Source: JADHLN01 sp965658435 (GTDB taxonomy: Bacteria; Pseudomonadota; Alphaproteobacteria; Rickettsiales; JABIRX01). Taken from it: a stretch of DNA of 64,000 bases. Numbering within the stretch: the first letter of the stretch is position 1; each line of letters begins with the position of its first letter. A program made the position numbers and the translations under genes. The DNA lies in the NCBI GenBank assembly GCA_965658435.1, contig CBFHSE010000001.1:12648-76647 (forward strand), written 5' to 3'. The notes below the pieces were generated by a model. It saw only the letters and a list, made by a program, of their open reading frames with translations, did not search any database and was not told where the DNA came from. Below are positions 9,663-18,403 of the stretch, in pieces.

Positions 9663-10383
9663 AGAGAAAAGACTATGTACAATATGCGCCAGAGGAGGTT
9701 CGCAAAGTGTTCCAAATAAAAATATCAGACTTCTAAATGGAAAGCCTTTGATTAATTATACAATTGAAATTGCTAAAAAATCTGACTTATTTGATCTTAT
9801 TGCTGTTAGTAGTGATTCGGAAGATATTCTTAATGCTGCAAAAGAAGCTGGTGCCGATGTTCTTATTAATCGTCCAGATCAGTTAGCAACAAATAAAGCC
9901 GCTAAGATTCCTGCTATAATTCATGTAATTTCAGAAGTAGAAAAAATCACTAATAAGAAATATGATATTTTTGTGGATTTAGATGCTACATCGCCATTAA
10001 GAATAGTAGAGGATCTGAATTTATGTGTGGAACAAGTTGAAAAAAGAGATATTAGTAATGTTATCACGGCCGCTCCAGCAAGAAGATCACCTTATTTTAA
10101 CTTAGTTGAATTATCAGAAGATAATAAAGTGAATTTGTCAAAGCCAAACATCAATATTATTAGAAGGCAAGATTCACCAAGATGTTTTGATATGAACGCC
10201 TCTATTTATGTTTGGAAAAGAGATCCATTTTTAGATGATCCAAAAATATTTTATGATGATACAGCTCTAGTAGTAATGCCTGAAAAAAGATCTCAGGATA
10301 TAGATACAGAGCTAGATTTTCAAATAGTAGAATTTATAATAAAAAATCAATTAAATTTAGGAGAAAAAAGTTATGCAATTTAA
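9655..10383 (+). CDS. legF: CMP-nonulosonic acid cytidylyltransferase (LegF/PtmB/NeuA family)
   Basis: A 242-residue acylneuraminate cytidylyltransferase. It starts with the CTP-binding TICARGGSQSVPNKN (residues about 8-22), a version of the ARGGSKGIPxKN motif, then GKPLINYTIE, DATSPLR and RRQDSPRCFDMNASIY. It activates the free nonulosonic acid as a CMP-sugar, the donor for the glycosyltransferase. It overlaps ptmF by 8 nt and the SDR gene by 11 nt. Confidence 0.92.
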   Translation: MSKEKRLCTICARGGSQSVPNKNIRLLNGKPLINYTIEIAKKSDLFDLIAVSSDSEDILNAAKEAGADVLINRPDQLATNKAAKIPAIIHVISEVEKITNKKYDIFVDLDATSPLRIVEDLNLCVEQVEKRDISNVITAAPARRSPYFNLVELSEDNKVNLSKPNINIIRRQDSPRCFDMNASIYVWKRDPFLDDPKIFYDDTALVVMPEKRSQDIDTELDFQIVEFIIKNQLNLGEKSYAI

Positions 10384-11209
10384 TACCCAAAACATGAATA
10401 ATATATTTGACCTATCAAATAAGGTTGCATTAGTTACGGGAGGGGCAGGTATTTTAGGTAAATATTTTTGTGCTGCTTTAGCATATCATGGTGCCAAAGT
10501 GATTATTGCTGATATAAATTATGATGATGCTAAAGAAGCTAAAAAATTATTAAACGAGGAAACTAAATTAGATAATTTTTATGCAATAGAGCTAGATATA
10601 ACAGATGAGAATTCAGTCAAGAAATCCATAGAATTTATCGAGCAGAAATTTCAAAGATTAGATATATTACATAATAATGCAGCCTCTAAATCTAGTAATC
10701 TAAAAAGTTATTTTGATGACCTAAGAGAATATAAAATGTCAATATGGGAAGAGGTTATGAAAGTAAATATAGATGGAATGTTTCTTATGGCTAGAGATGT
10801 TTCATCTTATATGATCGAGAAAAAAATTAAGGGATCAATAATCCAAACATCATCCATCTATGGTATAATGGGGCCCGACCAGAGAATTTATGAAGGATCA
10901 GAATATATGGGGATACCAATTAATACAGCTCCAGTTTATTCAGCATCAAAATCAGCAGTTGTTGGCTTAACAAAATATTTAGCAACCTATTTAGGGGAGT
11001 ATGGTATTAGAGTTAATACTATAACACCTGGTGGGGTAGAATCAGGACAAAATGATGTTTTTAAAAAGAAATATTCTAATAGAGTTCCATTAAATAGAAT
11101 GGCCAAGGCACATGAAATGGTAGGAGCCTTAATATATTTAAGCTCTAATGCTTCATCATATGTTACAGGGCAAAATCTTATAGTAGATGGTGGATTAAGT
11201 GCATGGTAG
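10373..11209 (+). CDS. ptmA: Short-chain dehydrogenase/reductase (PtmA-like)
   Basis: A classical SDR of 278 residues: cofactor motif VTGGAGILG (about 23-31), NNAAS, SSIYG, catalytic YSASK (about 190) and NTITPGGVESG. An insertion between the catalytic Ser and Tyr (GPDQRIYEGSEYMG) is typical of PtmA-like proteins in legionaminate loci. The start at 10373 overlaps legF by 11 nt; an in-frame ATG at 10394 (MNNIFDLSNK) is also plausible. It probably acts together with PtmF on an early precursor; the reaction is inferred. Confidence 0.85.
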   Translation: MQFNTQNMNNIFDLSNKVALVTGGAGILGKYFCAALAYHGAKVIIADINYDDAKEAKKLLNEETKLDNFYAIELDITDENSVKKSIEFIEQKFQRLDILHNNAASKSSNLKSYFDDLREYKMSIWEEVMKVNIDGMFLMARDVSSYMIEKKIKGSIIQTSSIYGIMGPDQRIYEGSEYMGIPINTAPVYSASKSAVVGLTKYLATYLGEYGIRVNTITPGGVESGQNDVFKKKYSNRVPLNRMAKAHEMVGALIYLSSNASSYVTGQNLIVDGGLSAW

Positions 11210-11226
11210 ATAAAATTTTAATAGCT

Positions 11227-11254
11227 TTGTAAGAAAAACTATATATGTTATGCT
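11227..11254 (+). promoter_or_regulatory. Putative sigma70 promoter before the amidotransferase trio
   Basis: TTGTAA and TATGCT are separated by 16 nt in the 74-nt gap between ptmA and the amidotransferase gene, the widest gap in this part of the locus. This may let the amidination and transfer genes be transcribed apart from the legB-ptmA block. It is a sequence match only. Confidence 0.4.
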
Positions 11255-11283
11255 ACCTATATTGATAAGTTATTATTTCAGTC

Positions 11284-12531
11284 ATGACAAAAACATTATT
11301 TGGATTACCAGAAGAAGTAAAATTTTGTAGTAAATGTGTTATTTCAAACCAAAGACCTAATTCTGCTGTTGAAACAAAGCATAATAAGGAAAGTAAAAAG
11401 ACAACCATCAATTTCAATGATAATGATGTTTGTGATGCATGTTTAGTAAAAAATCAAAAAAGTTCTATTAATTGGAATGAGAGAGAAAAAGAATTAATTG
11501 AATTATGTGATAAATATCGCAAAGATGATGGTTCATATGATTGCTTAGTTCCAGGTTCAGGTGGAAAGGATAGTTTCTACCAAGCACATATTTTAAAATA
11601 TAAATATAATATGAACCCCTTAACTATTACCTGGGCACCTCATTTATATACAGATTGGGGCTGGAAAAACTTTCAAAGTTGGATTCATGCAGGTTTTGAC
11701 AATATTCTTGTAACTCCTAATGGGCGCACACATAGGCTTTTAACAAGATTGGCAGTAGATAATATACTTCATCCTTTTCAACCATTCATCATTGGACAAA
11801 AATATCTAGCTCCAAAATTAGCTGCTAAACATGATATTAACTTAGTATTTTATGGTGAGAACGAAGCAGAATATGGTAATCCAATAGCCGACACTTCATC
11901 AGCAAAAAGAGATTTTAAATATTTTTCTTCATCAGATAAATCAGAGATATTTTTAGGTGGAACATCAATTAAAGAGCTTTTAGAAGATTATAAAGTTTCT
12001 AAAAATGATCTTGATCTTTATATGCCTATTAATCCAGAAGTTATAGAGAAGAAAAATATTGAGACTCATTATTTAGGATATTACCTAAAATGGCATCCTC
12101 AATCATGTTATTATTACGCCGTAGAGCATGGAGGATTTCAAGCATCACCAGAAAGAACTCCTGGTACATATAGTAAATATAATAGTATTGATGATAAAAT
12201 TGATGATTTTCATTATTACACAACCTATATTAAATTTGGTATTGGTAGAGCTACATATGATGCTGCCCAAGAAATTAGATCAGGTGACATTAACAGAGAA
12301 GAAGGTGTAGCTTTAGTTAAGAAATTTGACGGAGAATTTCCTGATAGATTTGCAGATGAAGTTTTTCAATATTTATCTATCAATAAAAAAGAATTTCCTG
12401 AAGCTCATGAAATGTTTGAAACTCCTATCATGACAAAAGAATCTTTTCTAGATCTATGTGATAATTTTAGATCTCCTCATCTATGGGAAAAAAGAAATAA
12501 TGAATGGGTTCTAAAACATACTGTATTTTAG
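11284..12531 (+). CDS. N-acetyl sugar amidotransferase (PseA/WbpG family)
   Basis: This 415-residue protein carries two CxxC pairs, C15/C18 and C50/C53, likely a zinc site, and a PP-loop ATP-binding motif PGSGGKDSF (residues 90-98). PseA/WbpG proteins adenylate an acetamido group and replace it with ammonia to give an acetamidino (acetimidoyl) sugar. The ammonia comes from a HisH-like glutaminase through a HisF-like channel protein, and both are encoded directly downstream. The downstream HisF gene is 12 nt away. This predicts an acetamidino-modified nonulosonate, as known for legionaminic acid in Legionella LPS. Confidence 0.9.
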   Translation: MTKTLFGLPEEVKFCSKCVISNQRPNSAVETKHNKESKKTTINFNDNDVCDACLVKNQKSSINWNEREKELIELCDKYRKDDGSYDCLVPGSGGKDSFYQAHILKYKYNMNPLTITWAPHLYTDWGWKNFQSWIHAGFDNILVTPNGRTHRLLTRLAVDNILHPFQPFIIGQKYLAPKLAAKHDINLVFYGENEAEYGNPIADTSSAKRDFKYFSSSDKSEIFLGGTSIKELLEDYKVSKNDLDLYMPINPEVIEKKNIETHYLGYYLKWHPQSCYYYAVEHGGFQASPERTPGTYSKYNSIDDKIDDFHYYTTYIKFGIGRATYDAAQEIRSGDINREEGVALVKKFDGEFPDRFADEVFQYLSINKKEFPEAHEMFETPIMTKESFLDLCDNFRSPHLWEKRNNEWVLKHTVF

Positions 12532-12543
12532 ATCATTGATCAC

Positions 12544-13302
12544 ATGACTACAAGAATAATTGCAAGGTTAGATATTAAAGGAGAGAATCTAATTAAAGGG
12601 ATTCATTTAGAAGGATTAAGAGTAATTGGTAATCCAAATGAATATGCAAAAAAATATTACCTTCAAGGTGCAGATGAAATAATATATATGGATAGTGTGG
12701 CAAGTCTTTATGGTAGAAACAATCTTACAGATATTGTAACTCAGGCTGCTAAAAATATTTTTATACCTATGACAGTTGGTGGGGGAATCAAAACAATAGA
12801 TGATGCGCAAAAAATATTAAGAGCAGGTGCAGATAAAATAGCTATCAACACAGCTGCTGTTAACAATAAAAATTTTATAAGTGAATTAGCGCAAAAATTT
12901 GGCAAGCAATGTGTGGTTCTTTCTGTTGAAGCAAAGAAACAAAATAATTCCTGGGAATCTTATACAGAAAATGGTCGTGAAAGAACAGGATTAGATGTAA
13001 TAGAGTGGGTAAAAGAAGCTGAAACTTTAGGCGCTGGAGAAATTTTGCTTACTTCGGTTGATCAAGAGGGGACTGGTAAAGGATTAGATATAGATTTAAT
13101 CAATAAAGTTAGAGATGCTGTTAATATTCCTTTGATTGCAAGTGGTGGCTTAGGTACTACAGAAGATGCGGTTAATTTGCACAAGAATTGTAAGATTGCT
13201 GCTATTGCAAGTGCATATTTTCTTCATTACAACCACGGCACTATAAAAGATATTAAGCAAGAATTATCAAAAGAAAATTTTCCTGTAAGGCATGTTAAAT
13301 AA
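12544..13302 (+). CDS. hisF: HisF-like ammonia-channelling subunit of sugar amidotransferase
   Basis: A 252-residue TIM barrel of the HisF family, with RLDIKGENLIKG at the N-terminus (D10), VGGGIK, and TSVDQEGT (D173). The usual second catalytic aspartate of histidine HisF (D130 in the family, in IDA) is Glu here (E129 in LSVEAKK). No other histidine genes are near, and the gene sits between the amidotransferase and HisH genes, so a role in histidine synthesis is unlikely. It probably passes ammonia from HisH to the PseA-like protein. Confidence 0.85.
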   Translation: MTTRIIARLDIKGENLIKGIHLEGLRVIGNPNEYAKKYYLQGADEIIYMDSVASLYGRNNLTDIVTQAAKNIFIPMTVGGGIKTIDDAQKILRAGADKIAINTAAVNNKNFISELAQKFGKQCVVLSVEAKKQNNSWESYTENGRERTGLDVIEWVKEAETLGAGEILLTSVDQEGTGKGLDIDLINKVRDAVNIPLIASGGLGTTEDAVNLHKNCKIAAIASAYFLHYNHGTIKDIKQELSKENFPVRHVK

Positions 13303-13921
13303 TAAAATTATTACAATCATAGATTACGGCTTAGGCAATTTATTTAGCATTTCTAATGCTTTGAATTTTTTAGGAATTAAATGTAAAATTACTACCCATA
13401 TAGATAATATAAATGAAATAGATTATCTTATATTACCTGGAGTTGGAGCATTTCCTGAAGCAATTGCTAATCTAAAAAAACAAGAGCTAATTGAGCCAAT
13501 CAAAGAATATTGCAAAACAGGAAAGCCATTATTAGGTATTTGTTTAGGCATGCAATTGCTTGCAACAATTAGTGAAGAATATAAAGATACTGAAGGATTA
13601 AATCTTATTCCAGGAAAAGTCGTTCCAATCCCAAATGAATATAATAGGGTGACTCATATTTCATGGCAGCAGCTCAATTTTGAACAAGATATTAATTTCT
13701 TAAATAATATTCCAAAAGAATCATTTTTTTATTTTGTTCATTCCTACCATTTTCAACTAGATGACCCAAAGCATGAAATTGCAAATTGCACATATAACAA
13801 TACTAAAATTAGTTCGATAATAAAAAAAGATAATATAATTGCTACTCAGTTTCATCCTGAAAAAAGTGGTGAGATTGGTTTAAAACTATTAGAAAACATT
13901 TTATTCGAGAGTATAAAATAA
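13292..13921 (+). CDS. hisH: HisH-like glutamine amidotransferase subunit
   Basis: A class I glutaminase of 209 residues with the full triad: C84 in GICLGMQLL, H188 and E190 in FHPEKSGE. The oxyanion strand is LPGVGAFPEA. It starts 11 nt inside hisF and ends on the first base of the next gene's ATG, so all are likely co-translated. It should hydrolyse glutamine to feed ammonia to the HisF-like partner for sugar amidination. Confidence 0.9.
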   Translation: MLNNKIITIIDYGLGNLFSISNALNFLGIKCKITTHIDNINEIDYLILPGVGAFPEAIANLKKQELIEPIKEYCKTGKPLLGICLGMQLLATISEEYKDTEGLNLIPGKVVPIPNEYNRVTHISWQQLNFEQDINFLNNIPKESFFYFVHSYHFQLDDPKHEIANCTYNNTKISSIIKKDNIIATQFHPEKSGEIGLKLLENILFESIK

Positions 13922-15159
13922 TGAAAACTATTTTATGTGTTACATATGGAGGAGGGCATGTTACTCAAATTATTCCTGTTGTGAATGAGCTTAAAAAAAA
14001 TCCTAATTTTAACATTAAAATTATAGCTCTAACCATTGCTGGAAAAAAACTACAACAAAGAAATATCCCTTATCAATCTTTTAAAGATTTTATTAGAAAA
14101 GATGATCACGAAATTCTTAAATATGGTAATGAGTTAGCAAAAAATATTCATCGTGATAATTCTGATATTCCATATGAAGAAACAATAGCATATTTAGGTG
14201 CATCATTTTTTGATTTAGTTACAGAGCATGGTGAAGAAAAAGCTTATAAAATATATCAAGATATAGGAAGAAGTGCCTTCTTGCCTATTACCATGATGAA
14301 ACGTATATTTAAAGAAATAAAACCTGATTTTGTGGTTACTACCAGTGTAGCAAGGGCAGAAAAAGCCGCAAGAATAGTCGCATTAGAAAATGATATTCCA
14401 GTACTTGCAATGCAAGATTTGCCTATCAATATCACCAGCTCAAACAATAATGAGAATAGTCTTATTGAGCCCATTCATGCAAATTATATTAACGTTATTT
14501 CTAACAATACCAAATTAGCACTTGAAGAAATTGGATATTTAGCAAAAGATAAATTTATTATATGTGGAAACCCAGCTTTTGATAGGATTTTCAATGAAAG
14601 AAAAAAATTCAATGATGATAGACATAAACAAAAAATTTTATTTGCAGGATGTGTTTTTAAAGACAATAAAGTACTAAAAGGAAATGATGCCTATCAACAT
14701 CTTGAATTAGTTGTCAATGCAATTGGAAAGGGAAAAACAATTTATCTTAGACCTCACCCTTCAGAAGATATTTCATTATATCAGAAATTTATAAAAGATA
14801 TGTCCAATCCTGACATAATTTTAGCCCAGGATTATAATTTATATGATTTAATTTATAATGTTGATCTCGTAATTTCATATAATTCTACAATATTACTTGA
14901 AAGCCTTTATATGCAAAAAAAAGTTCTGCAAATAAAGCTATATAATACAAAATATAATGACATGCCAGTTGGCGATCTAGGTTATGCATGGCAAGTAACT
15001 AATATAAATGAGTTACAAACAGTTATACCCCGCATTTTAGATGACAAATCCAAGATAAAAACAAAACTCAAGAAATTTAATAGAGATTTCCCTAGGCAAA
15101 AAGCAGCTCCCAAAATTGCAAAAGTAATTATTGATCATTTGAATTTAGATAATGATTAA
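13921..15159 (+). CDS. Putative GT-B-fold glycosyltransferase/polysaccharide protein
   Basis: The 412-residue protein begins TILCVTYGGGHVTQIIPVV, the glycine-rich N-terminal loop of GT-B enzymes such as MurG and LpxB. It later has FAGCVFKDNK, LRPHPSED (about residue 278) and VISYNSTILLESLYMQKKVLQ (about 318), the pattern seen in capsule/CDP-glycerol-type transferases and UDP-GlcNAc 2-epimerase relatives. No membrane segment is evident. It may be the transferase that uses the CMP-nonulosonate, since it directly follows the amidination genes. Donor and acceptor are unknown. Confidence 0.6.
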   Translation: MKTILCVTYGGGHVTQIIPVVNELKKNPNFNIKIIALTIAGKKLQQRNIPYQSFKDFIRKDDHEILKYGNELAKNIHRDNSDIPYEETIAYLGASFFDLVTEHGEEKAYKIYQDIGRSAFLPITMMKRIFKEIKPDFVVTTSVARAEKAARIVALENDIPVLAMQDLPINITSSNNNENSLIEPIHANYINVISNNTKLALEEIGYLAKDKFIICGNPAFDRIFNERKKFNDDRHKQKILFAGCVFKDNKVLKGNDAYQHLELVVNAIGKGKTIYLRPHPSEDISLYQKFIKDMSNPDIILAQDYNLYDLIYNVDLVISYNSTILLESLYMQKKVLQIKLYNTKYNDMPVGDLGYAWQVTNINELQTVIPRILDDKSKIKTKLKKFNRDFPRQKAAPKIAKVIIDHLNLDND

Positions 15160-15176
15160 TACCAATCTTTAGAGCT

Positions 15177-15986
15177 ATGAAATTCATTGTAATTGAATAT
15201 AATCCTAAAAAAATCCAGCAATATATAGATGCTGGAGTAGAAAGAATTATGATAGATCTTGAATTGCTTGATAAGATAAAAAGGCAAGAAGGTTTAGATA
15301 GTTTTATTACCGATCATACAATAGATGATGTAGCAAAAACAAGATCTTTAATTGATAGTCAAAATCAATCAGAAAAGACTGAGTTAATGGTTAGAATAAA
15401 TCATTATAATGAAAATAGTAATCAAGAGATAATGGATGCTATAAAAGCAGGGGCAGATATCATAATGCTTCCTTTTATCCAAAATATCTCAGAAGTAAAA
15501 AGCACAATCAATATAATTCAAGATATTGATAGCACTATTAAATTCATCCCTTTAATTGAGACTATTTACTCTTTTGATAATTTAGAAGAGATATGTAAAT
15601 TACCTCATATAACAGAAATTTATTTAGGGTTAAATGATCTACATATTGAACGCAAAATGAGCTTCATGTTTGAGCTTTTAACGGATGGTTCTGTAGAGAG
15701 ATTTGCAAATATTGCAAATAAATATAATGTAATTTTTGGTTTTGGTGGAGTTGCAGCTCCAAATATTGGGGCTATAAAAGCAGAAGATTTAATAGCTATA
15801 CATGCATATCTTGGATCTTCGATGGTTATATTAGGGCGTAGTTTTAAAAATAACTCAAAAAATTATCAAGCTGATTTAGAATATCTAAGCACATTATTCT
15901 TCAACGCAAAAAAAATGCGTAAAGAAGAATTGCAAAATATTATAAGTAGAATAAAGAAAAATATTTTAGCTCTTTCTACTAAATAA
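15177..15986 (+). CDS. HpcH/HpaI aldolase/citrate lyase family protein
   Basis: A 269-residue TIM barrel with family-like elements: DAGVERIMIDLE near the start, MVRIN (about 70), AGADIIMLPFIQ (about 90), PLIETIYSFDNLEE (about 120) and GLNDLH. The family cleaves or forms 2-keto acid aldol products with a divalent metal, and these residues suggest a metal site at the Glu/Asp positions. It is last in the rightward block and its stop overlaps the stop of asnB by 8 nt. The substrate is unknown; a 2-keto acid link to the nonulosonate is conceivable but unproven. Confidence 0.7.
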   Translation: MKFIVIEYNPKKIQQYIDAGVERIMIDLELLDKIKRQEGLDSFITDHTIDDVAKTRSLIDSQNQSEKTELMVRINHYNENSNQEIMDAIKAGADIIMLPFIQNISEVKSTINIIQDIDSTIKFIPLIETIYSFDNLEEICKLPHITEIYLGLNDLHIERKMSFMFELLTDGSVERFANIANKYNVIFGFGGVAAPNIGAIKAEDLIAIHAYLGSSMVILGRSFKNNSKNYQADLEYLSTLFFNAKKMRKEELQNIISRIKKNILALSTK

Positions 15987-17772
15987 TATCTTGTGGTAAT
16001 TTTACTTTGCTTTGATCTATAAAAATCCTATACCATAATTCTACAGCAATCATAGCACGCAATATTCTTGTATGGTTTTTTTTACCAGCTATATGATTTG
16101 ATATTAATTCTTGAACCTTGTAAGGTGAAAATATTCCTCTAGACAAAAATTGATCACTTAATAAAATACCTTTCATAAAATCAGCTAGTTCACCCTTAAA
16201 CCATTCACCTATCGGAACGGTAAACATTTGTTTTTTTCTATGAGTTAGATTTTTTCCTATAAGATTCTCTACAGCTTTTTTTAGAATATATTTACTGGTT
16301 TTATTATGAATTTTAAACTCACCTGGTAATGAAAAACCATATTCTATAACTCGGTAGTCAAGAAAGGGGCTCCTAGCCTCTAAAGAACAGGCCATTCCCA
16401 TGCGATCAGGCTTTACCAAATTATTTCCTGAAAGTAAGAAATGAGTGTCAAAAGCTAAAACCTTATTTATAGGATCAAATTCTCTATATTTATCAAAAAA
16501 TCCTCTAGTAAACTCAAAGCTGTCATGGTCTTTAAATTTTGTTTTAAGGTCATTGCTATAAATATCTAATTTTTCATTATTAGTTAATAAGCTAGAAAAT
16601 TCAAAATATGCTTTTTCATAGCAATTTGATAATGAATTATTTTTCGCAAAAAAATCTATATATTTATCATATCCAGCGAATATTTCATCGCCACCATCAC
16701 CAGTTAAAACAACTTTAACATCTTTGCTTGCTAAATTTGCTACTTCATAAGTTGGAACAAAAGAAACATCTCCATGTGGTTGGTCACAAAAATATAATGT
16801 AAGAGGCCATAATTTATTCATATCAGAATGAACAATTTTACTAATATGATTGGTATTAAATCTTTTTGAGGCTTCTTTAGCGTAAATTGTTTCATCGAAT
16901 CGATCATCCTCAAAACCAATTGAATAGGTTTTTAGTTTTTTATTATAATGCTTTGCAGCCAAGCCAATTACAGTTGAAGAATCAACTCCACCTGATAAAA
17001 AGCCTGCAACTTCTACATCAGATCGTAATCTAATTTTAGTAGCTTCTTCTAATAAATATAAAATATCATCACTTGCTTGATCTAAGGAGATATTTTTATT
17101 CACTCTAATTTTTGCTAAATCCCACCAAATATTTTTTGTTATTTTTTGATTGTTAAATTCAATATAAGTTCCAGCTTCAAGATGGTTAATATTTTTAAAT
17201 GCTGTGATAGGAGAGGGTATATAATTAAAAGATAAGAAATGATGTATAGCCTCTAAATTAACTTCCCTTTTATCTAATAAAGGCAGTAATGTTTTTATTT
17301 CTGATGCAAAAGCAACCAACTTATCATTTTTATAAATATATAATGGTTTAACCCCAACCCTGTCTCTATATAAAAATAATGAATTAGTCCTTTTATCATA
17401 AATTGCAATAGCAAACATGCCATTCAATTTCTTAACAAAATCTTGCCCCCATATTTCATATGACTTTAATATAACCTCTGTATCACAATTTGTTTTAAAT
17501 TCACATCCTAGTGATTTTAATTCAGCTTTAAGCTCAAGATAATTATAAATCTCACCATTTTGAATAACTACAAGATCATCTGAAATAAAAGGCTGGGTAC
17601 CATTTAGAGGATCCATAATAGATAATCTTTGATTAGAAAGAATAACATTATTATCCTGATAATAATCACTCTCATCAGGGCCGCGATGAGCTTGTATTTT
17701 ATTTAACTTATTAATTATTGGTTGGTCATAATCATGCTGATCAATCTTATATATTCCCCAAATTCCACACAT
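15979..17772 (-). CDS. asnB: Asparagine synthetase, glutamine-hydrolysing (AsnB family)
   Basis: A full-length 597-residue enzyme. The N-terminal class II glutaminase begins MCGIWGIY with the nucleophile Cys2, then HRGPDESDYY and NGEIYNYLELK. The C-terminal synthetase has the PP-loop FLSGGVDSSTVIG (about 258-270) and LTGDGGDEIFAGYDKY. The usual role is Asp plus Gln plus ATP to Asn. In glycan loci related proteins amidate sugar acids, so either role fits. It is 1 nt downstream of the sugar transferase stop and belongs to that leftward operon. Confidence 0.9.
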   Translation of the reverse strand: MCGIWGIYKIDQHDYDQPIINKLNKIQAHRGPDESDYYQDNNVILSNQRLSIMDPLNGTQPFISDDLVVIQNGEIYNYLELKAELKSLGCEFKTNCDTEVILKSYEIWGQDFVKKLNGMFAIAIYDKRTNSLFLYRDRVGVKPLYIYKNDKLVAFASEIKTLLPLLDKREVNLEAIHHFLSFNYIPSPITAFKNINHLEAGTYIEFNNQKITKNIWWDLAKIRVNKNISLDQASDDILYLLEEATKIRLRSDVEVAGFLSGGVDSSTVIGLAAKHYNKKLKTYSIGFEDDRFDETIYAKEASKRFNTNHISKIVHSDMNKLWPLTLYFCDQPHGDVSFVPTYEVANLASKDVKVVLTGDGGDEIFAGYDKYIDFFAKNNSLSNCYEKAYFEFSSLLTNNEKLDIYSNDLKTKFKDHDSFEFTRGFFDKYREFDPINKVLAFDTHFLLSGNNLVKPDRMGMACSLEARSPFLDYRVIEYGFSLPGEFKIHNKTSKYILKKAVENLIGKNLTHRKKQMFTVPIGEWFKGELADFMKGILLSDQFLSRGIFSPYKVQELISNHIAGKKNHTRILRAMIAVELWYRIFIDQSKVKLPQDII

Positions 17773-17773
17773 A

Positions 17774-18343
17774 TTAATTAATTCTTGCTCTGTTAAAAAA
17801 TACGGAAAATAACTGTAATCCAGTCTTTATAATAATTTTTATATCCAGAAAAAAATTATGACTTCTAACATATTCTAAATTATCAGCTAATTGCTGTTCA
17901 TGAGTTGAATTACTTCTACCATTTATTTGGGCAAGGCCAGTAATACCTGGAAGAACTCTGTGAATTTCAATCCAATCTTTTTTACTATATTGCTTTTTTT
18001 GAGCAGCTACATTTGGCCTTGGACCAACAAAACTCATATCTCCTAGTATTACATTAAAAATTTGTGGTAATTCATCTATGCTAGTTATCCTCAAGAATTT
18101 ACCAATTTTAGTTATTCTTGCATCATTTTTTTTAGTAAAATAAGGACCTGCTTTATCAGCTCCCATTATCATTGTTCTAAATTTATACATCTTAAATATT
18201 TTCAAATCTCTTCCAATTCTATCTTGTGTAAAAAATATACTGCCCTTACTTGAAGACTTTACTAATAAAGAAACTAACAAAAATAGAGGTAACAAAATTA
18301 CAATTAAAATAATTGCAAAAAAAATATCAAAAGCTCTTTTCAT
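17774..18343 (-). CDS. Initiating sugar-1-phosphate transferase (PglC/WbaP-like)
   Basis: A 189-residue bacterial sugar transferase: an N-terminal membrane/re-entrant helix (residues 4-28), FTQDRIGRDLKIFKMYKFRTM, then TSIDELPQIFNVILGDMSFVGPRP with the catalytic Asp-Glu pair, and LPGITGLAQINGR. These monotopic phosphoglycosyl transferases load the first sugar-1-phosphate onto undecaprenyl phosphate on the cytoplasmic face. The size is that of the minimal PglC type. It is transcribed away from the flippase gene and with asnB. Confidence 0.9.
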   Translation of the reverse strand: MKRAFDIFFAIILIVILLPLFLLVSLLVKSSSKGSIFFTQDRIGRDLKIFKMYKFRTMIMGADKAGPYFTKKNDARITKIGKFLRITSIDELPQIFNVILGDMSFVGPRPNVAAQKKQYSKKDWIEIHRVLPGITGLAQINGRSNSTHEQQLADNLEYVRSHNFFLDIKIIIKTGLQLFSVFFNRARIN

Positions 18344-18351
18344 TATATGTT

Positions 18352-18377
18352 TTAAAAATTATGCTTAAAAATTATGC
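18352..18377. repeat. 13-bp tandem direct repeat in a divergent promoter region
   Basis: TTAAAAATTATGC occurs twice in a row (18352-18364, 18365-18377), between the divergent sugar transferase and flippase genes. Each copy holds a -10-like TTATGC. It may be a duplicated promoter or operator element, or only slippage. Confidence 0.5.
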
Positions 18378-18403
18378 TAAAACCTAATAAATAGTTGCAA
18401 ATA

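Noticed and set aside
12041..12223. Minus-strand 60-codon frame within the amidotransferase gene
   Set aside because: It is a shadow of a well-conserved gene and has no ribosome site.
12544..13921. Histidine biosynthesis HisFH
   Set aside because: There are no other histidine genes nearby, a catalytic Asp of HisF is changed, and the pair is joined to a sugar amidotransferase gene.
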